From: Clostridia bacterium
GTDB lineage: Bacteria > Bacillota > Clostridia > DSM-8532
Reading direction: 5' to 3'
Assembly: GCA_026418215.1 (NCBI GenBank)
Contig: JAOABT010000255.1
Location: 1-10,602, forward strand
DNA length: 10,602 nucleotides
The notes beneath the pieces were generated by a model. The model ran no database searches, was not told the DNA's origin, and worked only from the letters and a program-made list of their open reading frames with translations. This document shows, piece by piece, positions 1-7,647 of this stretch (the stretch's first letter is position 1; each line of letters begins with the position of its first letter). The translations under genes and the position numbers were made by a program.

Positions 1-1
1 A

Positions 2-1345
2 AACAAAGAACTTATAAAAGAAATTAACAAGCTTGCTTCCAAGCCGGACCCTAAAACCGGTAGGCTTGCAGAACAGACCATCAATGCAACCATCGGCAAT
101 GAACCCTACCTTGTAACCTTTTCGCCAATACAAGAAACCAACTGGTACATGGTCATCACTGTTCCCTTCTCCTATCTAAACAGTGATTCAAATGCCATAG
201 GCGGAAGCATCCTAATCATCGGACTTCTATGCTTCGTCCTCACCATTGGTCTTTCTTTCGCCATCGCAAGAAGTATTTCTGTTCCCTCAAAGAAGCTTGT
301 AAGCCTCATGAAGGAAGCCAAGAACGGCAATCTCCGAGTCGCCGAAAAGGATGATGCAAAGGATGAAATCGGAGAGGTTGTCACAAACTTTAATGAAATG
401 ATTCAGCAGATAGCACTTCTTATCTCTCAGGTCAGCCATGCGGCTCAGGATGTGGTAAAGAGTGCGGAATACATTGAGGCTTCAGCGGGTAAAACCCACG
501 AGGTCTCCGAAAGCATGGCGACTGCCCTGCAGGAGGTTGCCAAGGGCACATCCGCCCAAGCGGGTGATATCTCCAAGGGTCTGTCTTACATGATTGGATT
601 GTCAAATGGCATTAATAGGGTTGAAGAGGATATGCGGTCCGCTTCGTCGCTGGTCAGCAATACAAAGCAAATCAGCAGTGGTGGCTTTGATGCCATCAAA
701 TCACTCAATGACCGCGCCATGGAGACCAATGTGGTTTCAGATCGTATCATTAAGCTCATCATGGAGCTCAATCAGGATATGAATAAGATTGAGGGCATGA
801 TCAAGGCCATCTTTGCCGTAGCAGAGCAAACAAACCTCCTGGCGCTCAACGCAGCTATTGAGGCAGCAAGAGCCGGTGAAGCGGGCAAAGGCTTTGCAGT
901 GGTTGCAGATGAAGTCAAAAAGCTTGCTGAGCAATCCCGCAATGCGTCAATCATGATCAACAACATCATTACGGGCGTACACCAGAAGAGTGAGCTTGCA
1001 GCAAAAGCAGCTTCCGAGGCCAGTAATATTATTGATTACCAGATGCAGGCTGTTACCCAGACCGACAATGCCTTCAGGACCATATTCAGCTCCATGGAGG
1101 AGGTCATTAGGAGTATCCAGAATGTGGGGCAGTCTGTAGATGACATTATGTCTTCTAAAGGGAAAACCGTTGAAACGTTTGAAAATATCTCATCTGTAGC
1201 TCAACAGTCGGCTGCAACCACAGAGCAGGTCTCTGCAAGTACGGTCGAGCAAATCCAACAGGCCCGAAATATGGCCCTGTACGCCAAGGATCTTAAACAA
1301 ATGGCGTATCAGCTTAACAACGCTATTTCCTCCTTTAAAATCTAA
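2..1345 (+). CDS. Methyl-accepting chemotaxis protein, 3' part (5' end outside window)
   Basis: This is the C-terminal 447 residues of a transmembrane chemoreceptor that signals to CheA/CheW. The reading frame is open from base 2, and the first methionine (base 149) is internal. The first ~60 visible residues (including the stretch [14 protein letters not shown]) look like the membrane-proximal end of an extracellular dCache sensor domain. A transmembrane helix follows at bases ~200-275. A HAMP domain comes next, beginning RSISVP and ending near FNEM. The long cytoplasmic helical hairpin contains the highly conserved tip ([19 protein letters not shown], bases ~826-882). The return helix has a typical methylation-site-like stretch ([13 protein letters not shown]). 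There is no C-terminal CheR/CheB-tethering pentapeptide. The ligand cannot be predicted because most of the sensor domain is missing. A strong terminator follows, so this is the last gene of its unit. Confidence 0.95.
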   Translation, partial: NKELIKEINKLASKPDPKTGRLAEQTINATIGNEPYLVTFSPIQETNWYMVITVPFSYLNSDSNAIGGSILIIGLLCFVLTIGLSFAIARSISVPSKKLVSLMKEAKNGNLRVAEKDDAKDEIGEVVTNFNEMIQQIALLISQVSHAAQDVVKSAEYIEASAGKTHEVSESMATALQEVAKGTSAQAGDISKGLSYMIGLSNGINRVEEDMRSASSLVSNTKQISSGGFDAIKSLNDRAMETNVVSDRIIKLIMELNQDMNKIEGMIKAIFAVAEQTNLLALNAAIEAARAGEAGKGFAVVADEVKKLAEQSRNASIMINNIITGVHQKSELAAKAASEASNIIDYQMQAVTQTDNAFRTIFSSMEEVIRSIQNVGQSVDDIMSSKGKTVETFENISSVAQQSAATTEQVSASTVEQIQQARNMALYAKDLKQMAYQLNNAISSFKI

Positions 1346-1368
1346 CTGTAGGATTTTTATATAAGTTT

Positions 1369-1407
1369 GCCTGCCCTCTCCCAGGGCAGGCCTTTTTCTT
1401 TTTATTT
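1369..1407 (+). terminator. Intrinsic terminator of the chemoreceptor gene
   Basis: A perfect 9-bp GC-rich stem (GCCTGCCCT at 1369-1377, AGGGCAGGC at 1383-1391) closes a 5-base loop. It is followed by a T-rich tract (CTTTTTCTTTTTATTT). It starts 23 bases after the chemoreceptor stop codon. Confidence 0.92.
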
Positions 1408-1417
1408 CCGGGCAAAC

Positions 1418-1444
1418 AAAAAGAGAGGCGTTACCTCTCTTTTT
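1418..1444 (-). terminator. Symmetrical terminator, mainly for the Spo0E-like gene
   Basis: AAAAAGAGAGG (1418-1428) and CCTCTCTTTTT (1434-1444) form an 11-bp inverted repeat with loop CGTTA. The A-run and T-run flanks make it work in either direction. It lies 19 bases beyond the stop of the minus-strand gene, so it ends that transcript. It may also back up the upstream plus-strand terminator. Confidence 0.85.
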
Positions 1445-1463
1445 ATCGTAGTGAGAAACCTTG

Positions 1464-1748
1464 CTAGCCGGCCTTGATGGGTGTAAACAAGTAGTCGCCA
1501 ATGGTGTAGTCCTGATGTAGCCTAAGCTGTGAACAATCAAGTTCCTTTGTGCTGTTGCTTTTTAAAGACCGTACATTCTGGACTGCCTCGAAGTATGAAT
1601 TCTGCCTGCATGCCTTCTGTGCCATGACTTCGACGATCAGAACATCCAGGGCCTGACTAAGCTGCAAAAGTCTATCGCTGCCCAGCCCTTCTGTTTGGAT
1701 CATCTTGTTCAGCTGTCTCTTCATCCTGCTTATTTGTCTATCCAGCAT
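1464..1748 (-). CDS. Spo0E-like aspartyl-phosphate phosphatase (small sporulation regulator)
   Basis: This is a 94-residue protein. Its N-terminal half matches the Spo0E-like family: two amphipathic helices, the first around residues 3-18 (IxxxKRQLNKMI), a glycine turn at 21-23, and the second carrying the diagnostic S-Q-x-L-D signature (SQALD, residues 31-35). Family members dephosphorylate response regulators, classically Spo0A~P, and so delay sporulation. The target here is inferred only. The frame is open further upstream to an ATG at 1856. I chose the ATG at 1748 because it has a good ribosome binding site (AGGGG, 8 bases away), starts just before the conserved helix and gives a length normal for the family. 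The ATGs at 1856 and 1832 have poor sites. The C-terminal ~50 residues, rich in S, N, Q and L, match nothing I recognise. The gene is divergent from rho, and I saw no convincing promoter. Confidence 0.8.
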   Translation of the reverse strand: MLDRQISRMKRQLNKMIQTEGLGSDRLLQLSQALDVLIVEVMAQKACRQNSYFEAVQNVRSLKSNSTKELDCSQLRLHQDYTIGDYLFTPIKAG

Positions 1749-2177
1749 ACTTACCGCCCCTAAACCAGCCAAGTTTTCGTCTGCCCTGATGTTACGCTTT
1801 GCGCAACAGCTAAAAGTGAACTTGGATGACATCTTTATGATAACGCCATATGTCATTTTTACCTATGGAATAATCGGGAGAAATACCCCGAAAAATGTCG
1901 GGTCAATTTCTAATCTTTTTTCTGTTTCCAGGTATAGCATAGGGTAAAAAGGTTCATACTTGACAAGTGATTGGATCAATTGATATATTTATTCAGTCAA
2001 GTGTTGCTCATATCTGAGATATTTCCCGCTAAAGAATTAAAACATCAGATTTGAATAATATGGTACTGTTTATCTTTTTAAAAAGCCTTCCATCATTCAA
2101 GTTCATGGATATATTTGAGTGATTTCCTTTTTTCCCATGCTAATTTGTTAAATAGTTTATTTTCAAGGCGGTGTATT
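1749..2177. other. Divergent intergenic region between the Spo0E-like gene and rho
   Basis: These 429 bases hold no gene I can support. The right part carries the rho promoter and a leader of about 180 bases. In the left part I see no good sigma-A promoter, sigma-H promoter or 0A box for the minus-strand gene. Short CGGG/CCCG repeats at 1874-1903 could form alternative 5-bp stems, which is weak evidence for anything. Confidence 0.6.
1960..1989 (+). promoter_or_regulatory. Sigma-A-type promoter of rho
   Basis: A perfect -35 box TTGACA (1960-1965) is followed after 18 bases by TATATT (1984-1989), five of six matches to the -10 consensus. The expected start is near 1996, giving a leader of about 180 bases before the rho ATG. 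A perfect 10-bp palindrome (ATCAATTGAT, 1975-1984) lies between the two boxes and could be an operator, although a palindrome this short can arise by chance. Confidence 0.65.
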
Positions 2178-4181
2178 ATGAAAGACAGGTCTATTCTTGA
2201 GGGAAAATCGCTGGAGGATCTTAGGTATATAGCGAAAATGCTCGGACTTAAAAACCTCTCAAAGCTTAAAAAATCTGACCTCATTGACCTCATCGAAAAA
2301 TCCGGCAACGGATCAGAAATAGTTTCAGGAAAAGAAGAGATAAAGCCATTTCAGCCCTCTCATCAATCACAAGAAAATGCTCCCCAAGCAGAAACTGAAA
2401 AAGCTATAGATAAAAAGCCAGAGGAAACCTCGGAGGCTGTAATAGCCAATGACAGAAAAAGACGCGGCAGACAAAAAGCCCATGTTCAAACACCTGAACC
2501 TACCCTAACTTCACCAGAAGCAACTGAAGAAAAGAAACAGGAAGAAATTGCTGTTAAGGAAGCCCATACTGAAAATAAGCCCTTAGAAAGCGTTGAGTAT
2601 TCTGAAGGAGCAAGGGCGCAAGAAAATAGAAGTACAGAGAAAAAGGCTTTAAAGGTAGAAAAGAAGGAAGAGCAACCGCTCCGTCACGGCCGAGGACGTC
2701 CTAGGAAGAAAATAGAGACTAAAGCCGAAGAGGATCAAATAAAGACAGCAACGGTTGTTTCAGCACCGGAAGATCAACTTAAGGTAGAAGAGGATAGCGC
2801 ACCGCGACTTACTGAAGCTTTAATAAATGAACCGGAGCAAATTGAAAGCAGCCCTGACAGTGCAGTCGAAAGAAAACCGGAAGCAGGTGAGGCACCCGAG
2901 GTTATTCTCGATGCTGTACCCGAAGAAATCATCCGTGAAGACGACAAAGAAAGGGACGAGGCTCAGGGTGATGATAACCGCGACAACCGCAGTGTAAGGT
3001 TTGCCCGTAACAAGGATCTATCACGTCTTGAGAGCGATAATCCCGTAACAGGCATTTTGGAGGTTTTACCCGACGGCTACGGCTTTTTACGCGGGCACAA
3101 TTACCTCTCCGGCCCCAGGGATATTTATGTTTCCCCTTCCCAAATCAGACGCTTCAATCTCAAAACCGGTGATAAAATTGTTGGCAAGGGCCGTATTCAA
3201 AAGGAAGGCGAGAAGTTCCAGGCGCTTTTATATGTGACAACCGTCAATGGTGATTATCCTGATGTCGCCCAGCGCAGACGCCCCTTTGAAACGCTTACGC
3301 CCATTTACCCGGACGAAAGAATTACGCTTGAATTAGAGCCAAAGGAGCTCTCCACCAGATTAATTGATCTTATCGCCCCTATTGGTAAGGGACAGCGCGG
3401 TCTGATTGTGTCACCGCCGAAGGCTGGTAAAACCATTCTTCTTAAGAAGATTGCCAATGCCATAACGGCAAAGCATCCTGAAATGGAAGTAATCGTGCTC
3501 CTCATTGACGAGCGTCCTGAAGAGGTTACCGATATGCAGCGCTCCATCAAGGGTGATGTTATCTACTCGACCTTTGATGAGGTTCCCGATCATCATATCA
3601 AAGTTGCTGAAATGGTTCTCGATAGGGCACAGCGCCTTGTTGAGCACAAGAAAGATGTTGTCATCCTTCTGGATAGCATCACGCGTCTTGCAAGAGCCTA
3701 TAACCTCACAATCCCGCCAACAGGGCGAACCCTGTCGGGAGGTCTCGATCCGGGAGCGCTCCATAAACCCAAGCGATTCTTTGGTGCTGCCAGAAATATT
3801 GAGAATGGCGGAAGTCTTACCATTATTGCAACGGCTCTTATCGATACCGGCAGCCGCATGGACGACGTTATTTATGAAGAATTCAAGGGCACCGGCAACA
3901 TGGAGCTTCATCTGGATAGAAAGCTTTCTGAAAAGCGTATCTTCCCGGCTATTGATATCAACCGCTCGGGCACAAGAAGAGAGGAGCTCTTGCTTTCTCA
4001 GCGTGAGCTGGAGGGCATCTGGGCTATCCGTAAGGCTATGAGCAATGCCGGCACGGCTGATGTCGCTGAAATGATTGTTAACAGGCTTAATAACACCAAA
4101 ACAAATGATGAATTCGTCAATGGCATCAATACGGCTTTTATGGCACGTGATAAAAGCAGCTACGATACCATTTATAAATAA
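2178..4181 (+). CDS. rho: Transcription termination factor Rho with a large charged insertion
   Basis: This is the hexameric RNA-dependent ATPase/translocase that releases RNA polymerase from untranslated RNA. It has 667 residues against 419 in E. coli. Residues ~6-44 are the helical Rho N-terminal domain ([15 protein letters not shown]...LIDLIEK). Residues ~45-285 are a low-complexity insertion rich in E, K, A, P and Q, with basic patches at 92-100 (RKRRGRQK) and 169-178 (HGRGRPRKK). The cold-shock-like primary RNA-binding domain starts at ~288 ([15 protein letters not shown]). The ATPase domain has Walker A PPKAGKT (413-419), Walker B ending at D499 (VVILLDS), the Q-loop region ([14 protein letters not shown]) and the [16 protein letters not shown] stretch. 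It looks fully active. The ATG at 2178 has AAGGCGG 6 bases upstream. The in-frame ATG at 2115 lacks a ribosome binding site and adds residues unlike Rho. No clear intrinsic terminator follows. Confidence 0.98.
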   Translation: MKDRSILEGKSLEDLRYIAKMLGLKNLSKLKKSDLIDLIEKSGNGSEIVSGKEEIKPFQPSHQSQENAPQAETEKAIDKKPEETSEAVIANDRKRRGRQKAHVQTPEPTLTSPEATEEKKQEEIAVKEAHTENKPLESVEYSEGARAQENRSTEKKALKVEKKEEQPLRHGRGRPRKKIETKAEEDQIKTATVVSAPEDQLKVEEDSAPRLTEALINEPEQIESSPDSAVERKPEAGEAPEVILDAVPEEIIREDDKERDEAQGDDNRDNRSVRFARNKDLSRLESDNPVTGILEVLPDGYGFLRGHNYLSGPRDIYVSPSQIRRFNLKTGDKIVGKGRIQKEGEKFQALLYVTTVNGDYPDVAQRRRPFETLTPIYPDERITLELEPKELSTRLIDLIAPIGKGQRGLIVSPPKAGKTILLKKIANAITAKHPEMEVIVLLIDERPEEVTDMQRSIKGDVIYSTFDEVPDHHIKVAEMVLDRAQRLVEHKKDVVILLDSITRLARAYNLTIPPTGRTLSGGLDPGALHKPKRFFGAARNIENGGSLTIIATALIDTGSRMDDVIYEEFKGTGNMELHLDRKLSEKRIFPAIDINRSGTRREELLLSQRELEGIWAIRKAMSNAGTADVAEMIVNRLNNTKTNDEFVNGINTAFMARDKSSYDTIYK

Positions 4182-4416
4182 CGGCAGACAAAAAGCTAGA
4201 GAAAGCAGTTATTTGTAAACAGAATGAAGAAGCGCAGAAACAAGAAAAATGATTAAGTGGCCAAAAATCAAAAGCTGGGCCCAAAAAGAGTAAGCCAGAG
4301 CAGTAGCCTTGTTGAAAACCAGTGATATAGAAATCCGAAGAAACTAGAGCAATCGAATTTTTGGGTTTTATTTTAGTAATAGACTTTGTGAAGCCAAGCT
4401 TTAGTTCTCCACCTAC

Positions 4417-4445
4417 TTGCAATACATGCCCCATTGTGATACAAT
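4417..4445 (+). promoter_or_regulatory. Sigma-A promoter of rpmE with extended -10
   Basis: TTGCAA (4417-4422) is followed by a 17-base spacer and TACAAT (4440-4445). TG one base before the -10 makes an extended -10 element (TGATACAAT). The expected start near 4452 gives a leader of about 80 bases. L31 can therefore be made independently of rho. Confidence 0.65.
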
Positions 4446-4485
4446 ACCTATCGGCGCTTTTTTTAAGTTGCATATGAAGTAAGGA

Positions 4486-4530
4486 AGTTTCTATAAAAGA
4501 AACATTGCCATTTGAAACGAGGTGAAAACC
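4486..4530 (+). promoter_or_regulatory. rpmE leader with small hairpin and ribosome binding site
   Basis: The predicted 5' leader contains a 6-bp hairpin, GTTTCT (4487-4492) with AGAAAC (4498-4503), 15 bases before the ribosome binding site GAGGTG (4519-4524). Autoregulatory L31 leader RNAs have been proposed in several bacterial groups. I cannot tell whether this one belongs to such a class. Confidence 0.3.
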
Positions 4531-4731
4531 ATGCAGGAAGGTATCCATCCAAAGTACGGAAAGGCCGTTGTGAGATGCGCATGCGGTGAGACCTTTGAAA
4601 CAGGTTCCACAAAGCAGGATTTACACGTAGAAATTTGTTCCCAGTGCCATCCGTTCTTTACAGGAAAGCAAAAGCTTGTTGATGCAGGCGGACGCGTTGA
4701 TAAGTTTAAGAAAAAGTACGGCATCAAATAA
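4531..4731 (+). CDS. rpmE: 50S ribosomal protein L31, zinc-binding (C+) form
   Basis: This is the small protein of the large ribosomal subunit that helps bridge the two subunits. The 66 residues begin [16 protein letters not shown], the usual L31 opening. Four cysteines, C16, C18, C36 and C39 (CAC...CSQC), form the zinc site of the C+ paralogue. The stretch [20 protein letters not shown] is the family core, and the end is basic. In Bacillus the C+ form is replaced under zinc limitation by a cysteine-free paralogue, which is not seen here. The ATG at 4531 has GAGGTG 6 bases upstream. An in-frame GTG at 4522 lies inside that ribosome binding site and is rejected. The gene has its own promoter and a strong terminator. 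The rho–rpmE order is common in Firmicutes. Confidence 0.97.
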   Translation: MQEGIHPKYGKAVVRCACGETFETGSTKQDLHVEICSQCHPFFTGKQKLVDAGGRVDKFKKKYGIK

Positions 4732-4732
4732 G

Positions 4733-4759
4733 AACCGGGGTATTCCCGGTTTTTTTTTT
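4733..4759 (+). terminator. Intrinsic terminator of rpmE
   Basis: AACCGGG (4733-4739) and CCCGGTT (4745-4751) form a perfect 7-bp stem with loop GTATT. It runs straight into ten T residues (4750-4759) and begins one base after the rpmE stop codon. Confidence 0.95.
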
Positions 4760-4798
4760 CGTTTCATCATATACTAGGAGGATGAAGGAGTAGTTATT

Positions 4799-5707
4799 AT
4801 GATGAGGCTCACGAAGACGTCGCTAAAACCCTACCTGGTTATTGCGCTGGGCTGTTTTATCATGACTGTTTCCATGAACCTTTTTTTAATTCCATTTAAG
4901 CTTGCACCCGGCGGGGTTTCCGGCTTGTCCACCGTCATTTACTATGTGATTCATGGTGCCATTCCCGTTGGCATGCTGATGCTCTTCTTCAATGTACCTC
5001 TCTTTTTGACAGGTTATAAAAGCCGCGGGCGGCAGTTCGTCATTCGATCTCTTTTTGGAGCTGTGCTGTTGTCACTCTTGATTGATGCAACATCGCCTTT
5101 TTTCAATTGGCTCATTAATGAATACTTTATCAAGTTTGATAAATCCATGGCGACACCGGACCTTCTGTTGAACGCCATTGTGGGTGGACTTATCATGGGA
5201 ATCGGCTTAGGGATGGTTCTAAAAGAGGATGCCACCACCGGAGGAACAGACCTGGCCGCCGCTATTCTTAAGAAATTGTCCCCGAAATTTTCGATGGGGC
5301 AGTACCTGCTTTTTCTGGACGGAAGTGTCATTGTCTTTGCAACCCTTGCTTTTAGAAGCGTAAAGCTGGGGCTTTATGCGGCGCTTAGCCTGTACATCGG
5401 CTCGAAGACCATTGATGCCTTCTTGGAAGGGATGAACTTCGCCAAAAGTCTCATGATTATTTCAGAGCAATCGGAGCAAATTGCTCACAGACTGCTGCAC
5501 GATGTGGACCGAGGTGTCACGGGGCTGAAGGGCATTGGCATGTATAGCAGGCAGGATAAAACGGTACTCCTTTGCGTCGTTAAGCGTGAAGAAATCACGA
5601 TTGTCAAAGATATCGTAAAAGATTGTGACCCTAACGCCTTTGTCCTTCTAAGTGATGTCAGGGAAGTACTCGGTGAGGGCTTTATGCCCTTGCATCCCAA
5701 ACCTTGA
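4799..5707 (+). CDS. YitT-family membrane protein (DUF161 plus DUF2179)
   Basis: This is a 302-residue integral membrane protein of a large Firmicutes family whose function is unknown. The N-terminal ~210 residues hold about five or six hydrophobic helices (near 12-33, 45-70, 80-100, 123-145 and 170-205). They include the family signatures APGGVSGLS (~37-45) and ATTGGTDLAA (~144-153). The C-terminal ~90 residues form a soluble domain like DUF2179, with the pattern RGVTGLKGIGMYSRQDK followed by a beta-strand (VLLCVVKREE). Family length is about 280-300, so it looks complete. Two ATGs stand in tandem (4799 and 4802). AAGGAG lies 8 bases before the first, with another AGGAGG further up. Only 39 bases separate it from the rpmE terminator, and a possible -10 (TATACT, 4770-4775) lacks a good -35. 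I found no terminator after it. Confidence 0.9.
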   Translation: MMRLTKTSLKPYLVIALGCFIMTVSMNLFLIPFKLAPGGVSGLSTVIYYVIHGAIPVGMLMLFFNVPLFLTGYKSRGRQFVIRSLFGAVLLSLLIDATSPFFNWLINEYFIKFDKSMATPDLLLNAIVGGLIMGIGLGMVLKEDATTGGTDLAAAILKKLSPKFSMGQYLLFLDGSVIVFATLAFRSVKLGLYAALSLYIGSKTIDAFLEGMNFAKSLMIISEQSEQIAHRLLHDVDRGVTGLKGIGMYSRQDKTVLLCVVKREEITIVKDIVKDCDPNAFVLLSDVREVLGEGFMPLHPKP

Positions 5708-5733
5708 TGAGGTACATTAATTGATGTCTTTAA

Positions 5734-5762
5734 TTTACTCAGAAATGCAAATGCTATATACT
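5734..5762 (+). promoter_or_regulatory. Candidate promoter of the transketolase operon
   Basis: TTTACT (5734-5739, four of six to the -35 consensus), a 17-base spacer and TATACT (5757-5762, five of six to the -10). The expected start is near 5769, about 40 bases before the ATG. Read-through from the upstream membrane protein gene is also possible, since no terminator separates them. Confidence 0.5.
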
Positions 5763-5809
5763 TAATAGCGAAAAATCAACATAAACCATTTTTATAAAGG
5801 AGAATCAAC

Positions 5810-6646
5810 ATGGATCAAAAGGCTAAAGTAGCGCTTCAAAAAACCGCTACCGAAGTAAGAAAGGGTATTATCAATGCAGTGGCATCTGCCAGCAGCGGCC
5901 ATCCCGGGGGATCACTCTCTGTTGCCGATATTATGACCTATCTTTACTTCAAGGAAATGAACGTAGACCCCAAGAATCCCAAAAATCCTGACAGAGATCG
6001 CTTTGTTCTTTCAAAGGGTCATTGTTCTCCGGCGCTCTATGCTGCACTGGCACACAAGGGCTTTTTCCCTGTTGAGGATCTCTTAACCTTCCGTCAGGTA
6101 GGCAGCTATCTGGAAGGTCACCCGAACATGGATAAGGTTCCAGGTGTGGATATGTCTACAGGCTCGCTAGGCCAAGGCATTTCTGCCGCTGTTGGCATGG
6201 CGCTTGCCGGCAAGCTCGACAAAAAGACATATCGCGTCTATTCGGTCCTTGGCGACGGAGAATTAGAAGAAGGCCAGGTGTGGGAGGCCGCAATGGCAGC
6301 CGCTCATTATAAGCTCGATAATCTAACCGCTTTTGTTGACTACAATGGCCTGCAAATTGACGGAAAAATCTCAGACGTTATGAATCCCGAGCCTATCGCA
6401 GACAAGTTCAAGGCCTTCGGCTGGGACGTCGTCGCTATTAATGCCCATGATTTTGATGAAATAGAAAAGGCAGTCAACCAGGCCAAATTGAATAAAGGAA
6501 AGCCTACAATGATTGTTGCGCACTCGGTTAAGGGAAAGGGCGTTTCCTATATGGAAAACCAGGCCTCCTGGCATGGCAGCGCTCCTAAAAAGGAACAGGC
6601 TGATCAAGCCCTTGCAGAGCTGGACCAGTACCTTGAGAGTCTTTGA
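5810..6646 (+). CDS. tkt: Transketolase, N-terminal (thiamine diphosphate-binding) subunit
   Basis: This is the first subunit of a split transketolase, which moves two-carbon ketol units between sugar phosphates in the non-oxidative pentose phosphate pathway. Its 278 residues match the usual length of the separate N-terminal subunit. The thiamine diphosphate site is visible: SSGHPGGSLS with H31, SKGH with H71, MSTGSLGQGIS, and the GDG...N metal/pyrophosphate motif (G148-D149-G150 to N179). Near the end is KGKGVSYMEN, also typical. AAAGGAG 7 bases upstream supports the ATG at 5810. The second subunit follows after 65 bases. Both are needed because the active site lies between the Pyr and PP halves. 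Specificity for transketolase rather than DXP synthase is supported by the split form and length. Confidence 0.95.
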   Translation: MDQKAKVALQKTATEVRKGIINAVASASSGHPGGSLSVADIMTYLYFKEMNVDPKNPKNPDRDRFVLSKGHCSPALYAALAHKGFFPVEDLLTFRQVGSYLEGHPNMDKVPGVDMSTGSLGQGISAAVGMALAGKLDKKTYRVYSVLGDGELEEGQVWEAAMAAAHYKLDNLTAFVDYNGLQIDGKISDVMNPEPIADKFKAFGWDVVAINAHDFDEIEKAVNQAKLNKGKPTMIVAHSVKGKGVSYMENQASWHGSAPKKEQADQALAELDQYLESL

Positions 6647-6711
6647 TCAAGCCTTTAAGCAACGACCAGACCTTTGAATGTGTGAATTTAATTATCATGG
6701 AGGGACATGCC

Positions 6712-7647
6712 ATGTCAGAAAAAATTGCTACACGTGTGGCCTATGGAACAGCTTTGGCTGAGATTGGCCACAATGAAAATATTGTTGTGCTGGATGCCGA
6801 CTTATCGAAGTCCACCAGAACGGATTTATTCCAAAAAAAGTATCCTGAACGTCATATCAACATGGGTATTGCCGAAAGCAATATGATGTCTGTCGCAGCG
6901 GGCCTTGCAAGCTGCGGCAAGGTGGTGTTTGCCAGTACTTTCGCCATGTTTGCATCGGGCCGCGCCTTCGATCAGGTGCGAAACTCCATCTGCTACCCCC
7001 ATCTCAACGTAAAAATCGGCGCCACACACGCCGGCATTACAGTGGGCGAGGATGGTGCTTCCCATCAGGCTATTGAGGACATCGCACTCATGCGGTCTAT
7101 TCCTCAGATGACAGTGATTTCTCCGGCCGACGCCACCTCTGCCGCTGCGTTAGTCAAGCAGGCGGCCGAGCTTGATGGCCCTGTTTACTTGAGACTTGGA
7201 CGTTTGGATGTCCCTGTGGTTTATTCCGCAGACACAGCGTTCGAGATAGGGAAAGGCCTAACCGTTAAGGATGGCAAGGATGTAACGCTTATCGCCACGG
7301 GTTTAATGCTTGAGCAGGCAATGAAAGCGGCAGAGCTTTTGGAAGGTGAAAAAATCTCGGTGAGAATTATTGATATCCATACCATTAAGCCTATTGATCA
7401 GGAGCTTATCATAAAGGCTGCCAAGGAAACCGGAGCCATCGTGACCTGCGAGGAGCATAACATTGTTGGCGGCTTGGGAAGCGCGGTTGCTGAGGTTGTC
7501 GTCAAGAAATGCCCTGTTCCGATGGAGATGGTAGGTATTGAGGATAAGTTCGGAAAGTCAGGTAAACCTGCTGATCTTCTGGCTAAATACGGGCTCACGG
7601 CTGAAAACATTGCAGCCAAGGCAAAAGAAGTACTGATACGTAAATAA
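6712..7647 (+). CDS. tkt: Transketolase, C-terminal (pyrimidine-binding) subunit
   Basis: This is the second subunit of the split transketolase, 311 residues, the usual length. It contains the Pyr domain, with the glutamate that activates the thiamine ring (E55 in NMGIAESNM), and the loop THAGITVGEDGASHQAIED that contacts substrate and cofactor. The transketolase C-terminal domain runs from about residue 185 (DGKDVTLIATG...IDIHTIKPID...EEHNIVGGLG). The frame extends upstream to a TTG at 6643 that overlaps the stop of the first subunit gene. I chose the ATG at 6712 because GGAGGG lies 7 bases before it and the protein then starts MSEKIATRVAYG like its homologues. The ATG at 6697 is less likely, since it overlaps the ribosome binding site. 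It is probably cotranscribed with the first subunit gene. Confidence 0.95.
   Translation: MSEKIATRVAYGTALAEIGHNENIVVLDADLSKSTRTDLFQKKYPERHINMGIAESNMMSVAAGLASCGKVVFASTFAMFASGRAFDQVRNSICYPHLNVKIGATHAGITVGEDGASHQAIEDIALMRSIPQMTVISPADATSAAALVKQAAELDGPVYLRLGRLDVPVVYSADTAFEIGKGLTVKDGKDVTLIATGLMLEQAMKAAELLEGEKISVRIIDIHTIKPIDQELIIKAAKETGAIVTCEEHNIVGGLGSAVAEVVVKKCPVPMEMVGIEDKFGKSGKPADLLAKYGLTAENIAAKAKEVLIRK

Larger units (their letters stand above)
4182..4530. other. Gap between rho and rpmE
   Basis: These 349 bases hold a promoter (4417-4445) and the rpmE leader at the right end. The left part (4182 to ~4410) is A-rich on the plus strand, with frequent stops in the forward frames and no hairpin with a T-tract after rho. 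A minus-strand open frame crosses it (4138-4548), but it overlaps the ends of both real genes, has no family resemblance and is rejected. I see nothing else in it. Confidence 0.6.

Noticed and set aside
1190..1540. 116-codon minus-strand open frame
   Set aside because: It runs through two terminators and overlaps both the chemoreceptor and the Spo0E-like gene. No family features.
1874..1903. Alternating TCGGG/CCCGA/TCGGG stems, suggesting an attenuator
   Set aside because: Only 5-bp stems, outside the predicted rho transcript and with no promoter placing them in a minus-strand leader.
1899..1907. TGTCGGG as a possible 0A box near the Spo0E-like gene
   Set aside because: It departs from the TGTCGAA core at both key A positions and is a single isolated site.
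2115..2177. N-terminal extension of Rho by 21 codons from ATG 2115
   Set aside because: No ribosome binding site, and the added residues do not resemble Rho. The ATG at 2178 has AAGGCGG at good spacing.
3411..4041. Long open frames on both strands inside rho
   Set aside because: Rho's catalytic core is fully conserved in its own frame. These are shadows of its codon usage.
4138..4548. 136-codon minus-strand open frame between rho and rpmE
   Set aside because: It overlaps the end of rho and the start of rpmE, has no recognisable family features and is composed of unlikely residue runs. The plus strand has a good promoter there.
4747..4775. Promoter for the YitT-family gene (TATACT at 4770)
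   Set aside because: No acceptable -35 at the right distance. It would lie inside the rpmE terminator.
6643..6711. Extension of the second transketolase subunit to TTG 6643
   Set aside because: The ATG at 6712 has a strong ribosome binding site and gives the family's usual N-terminus and length.
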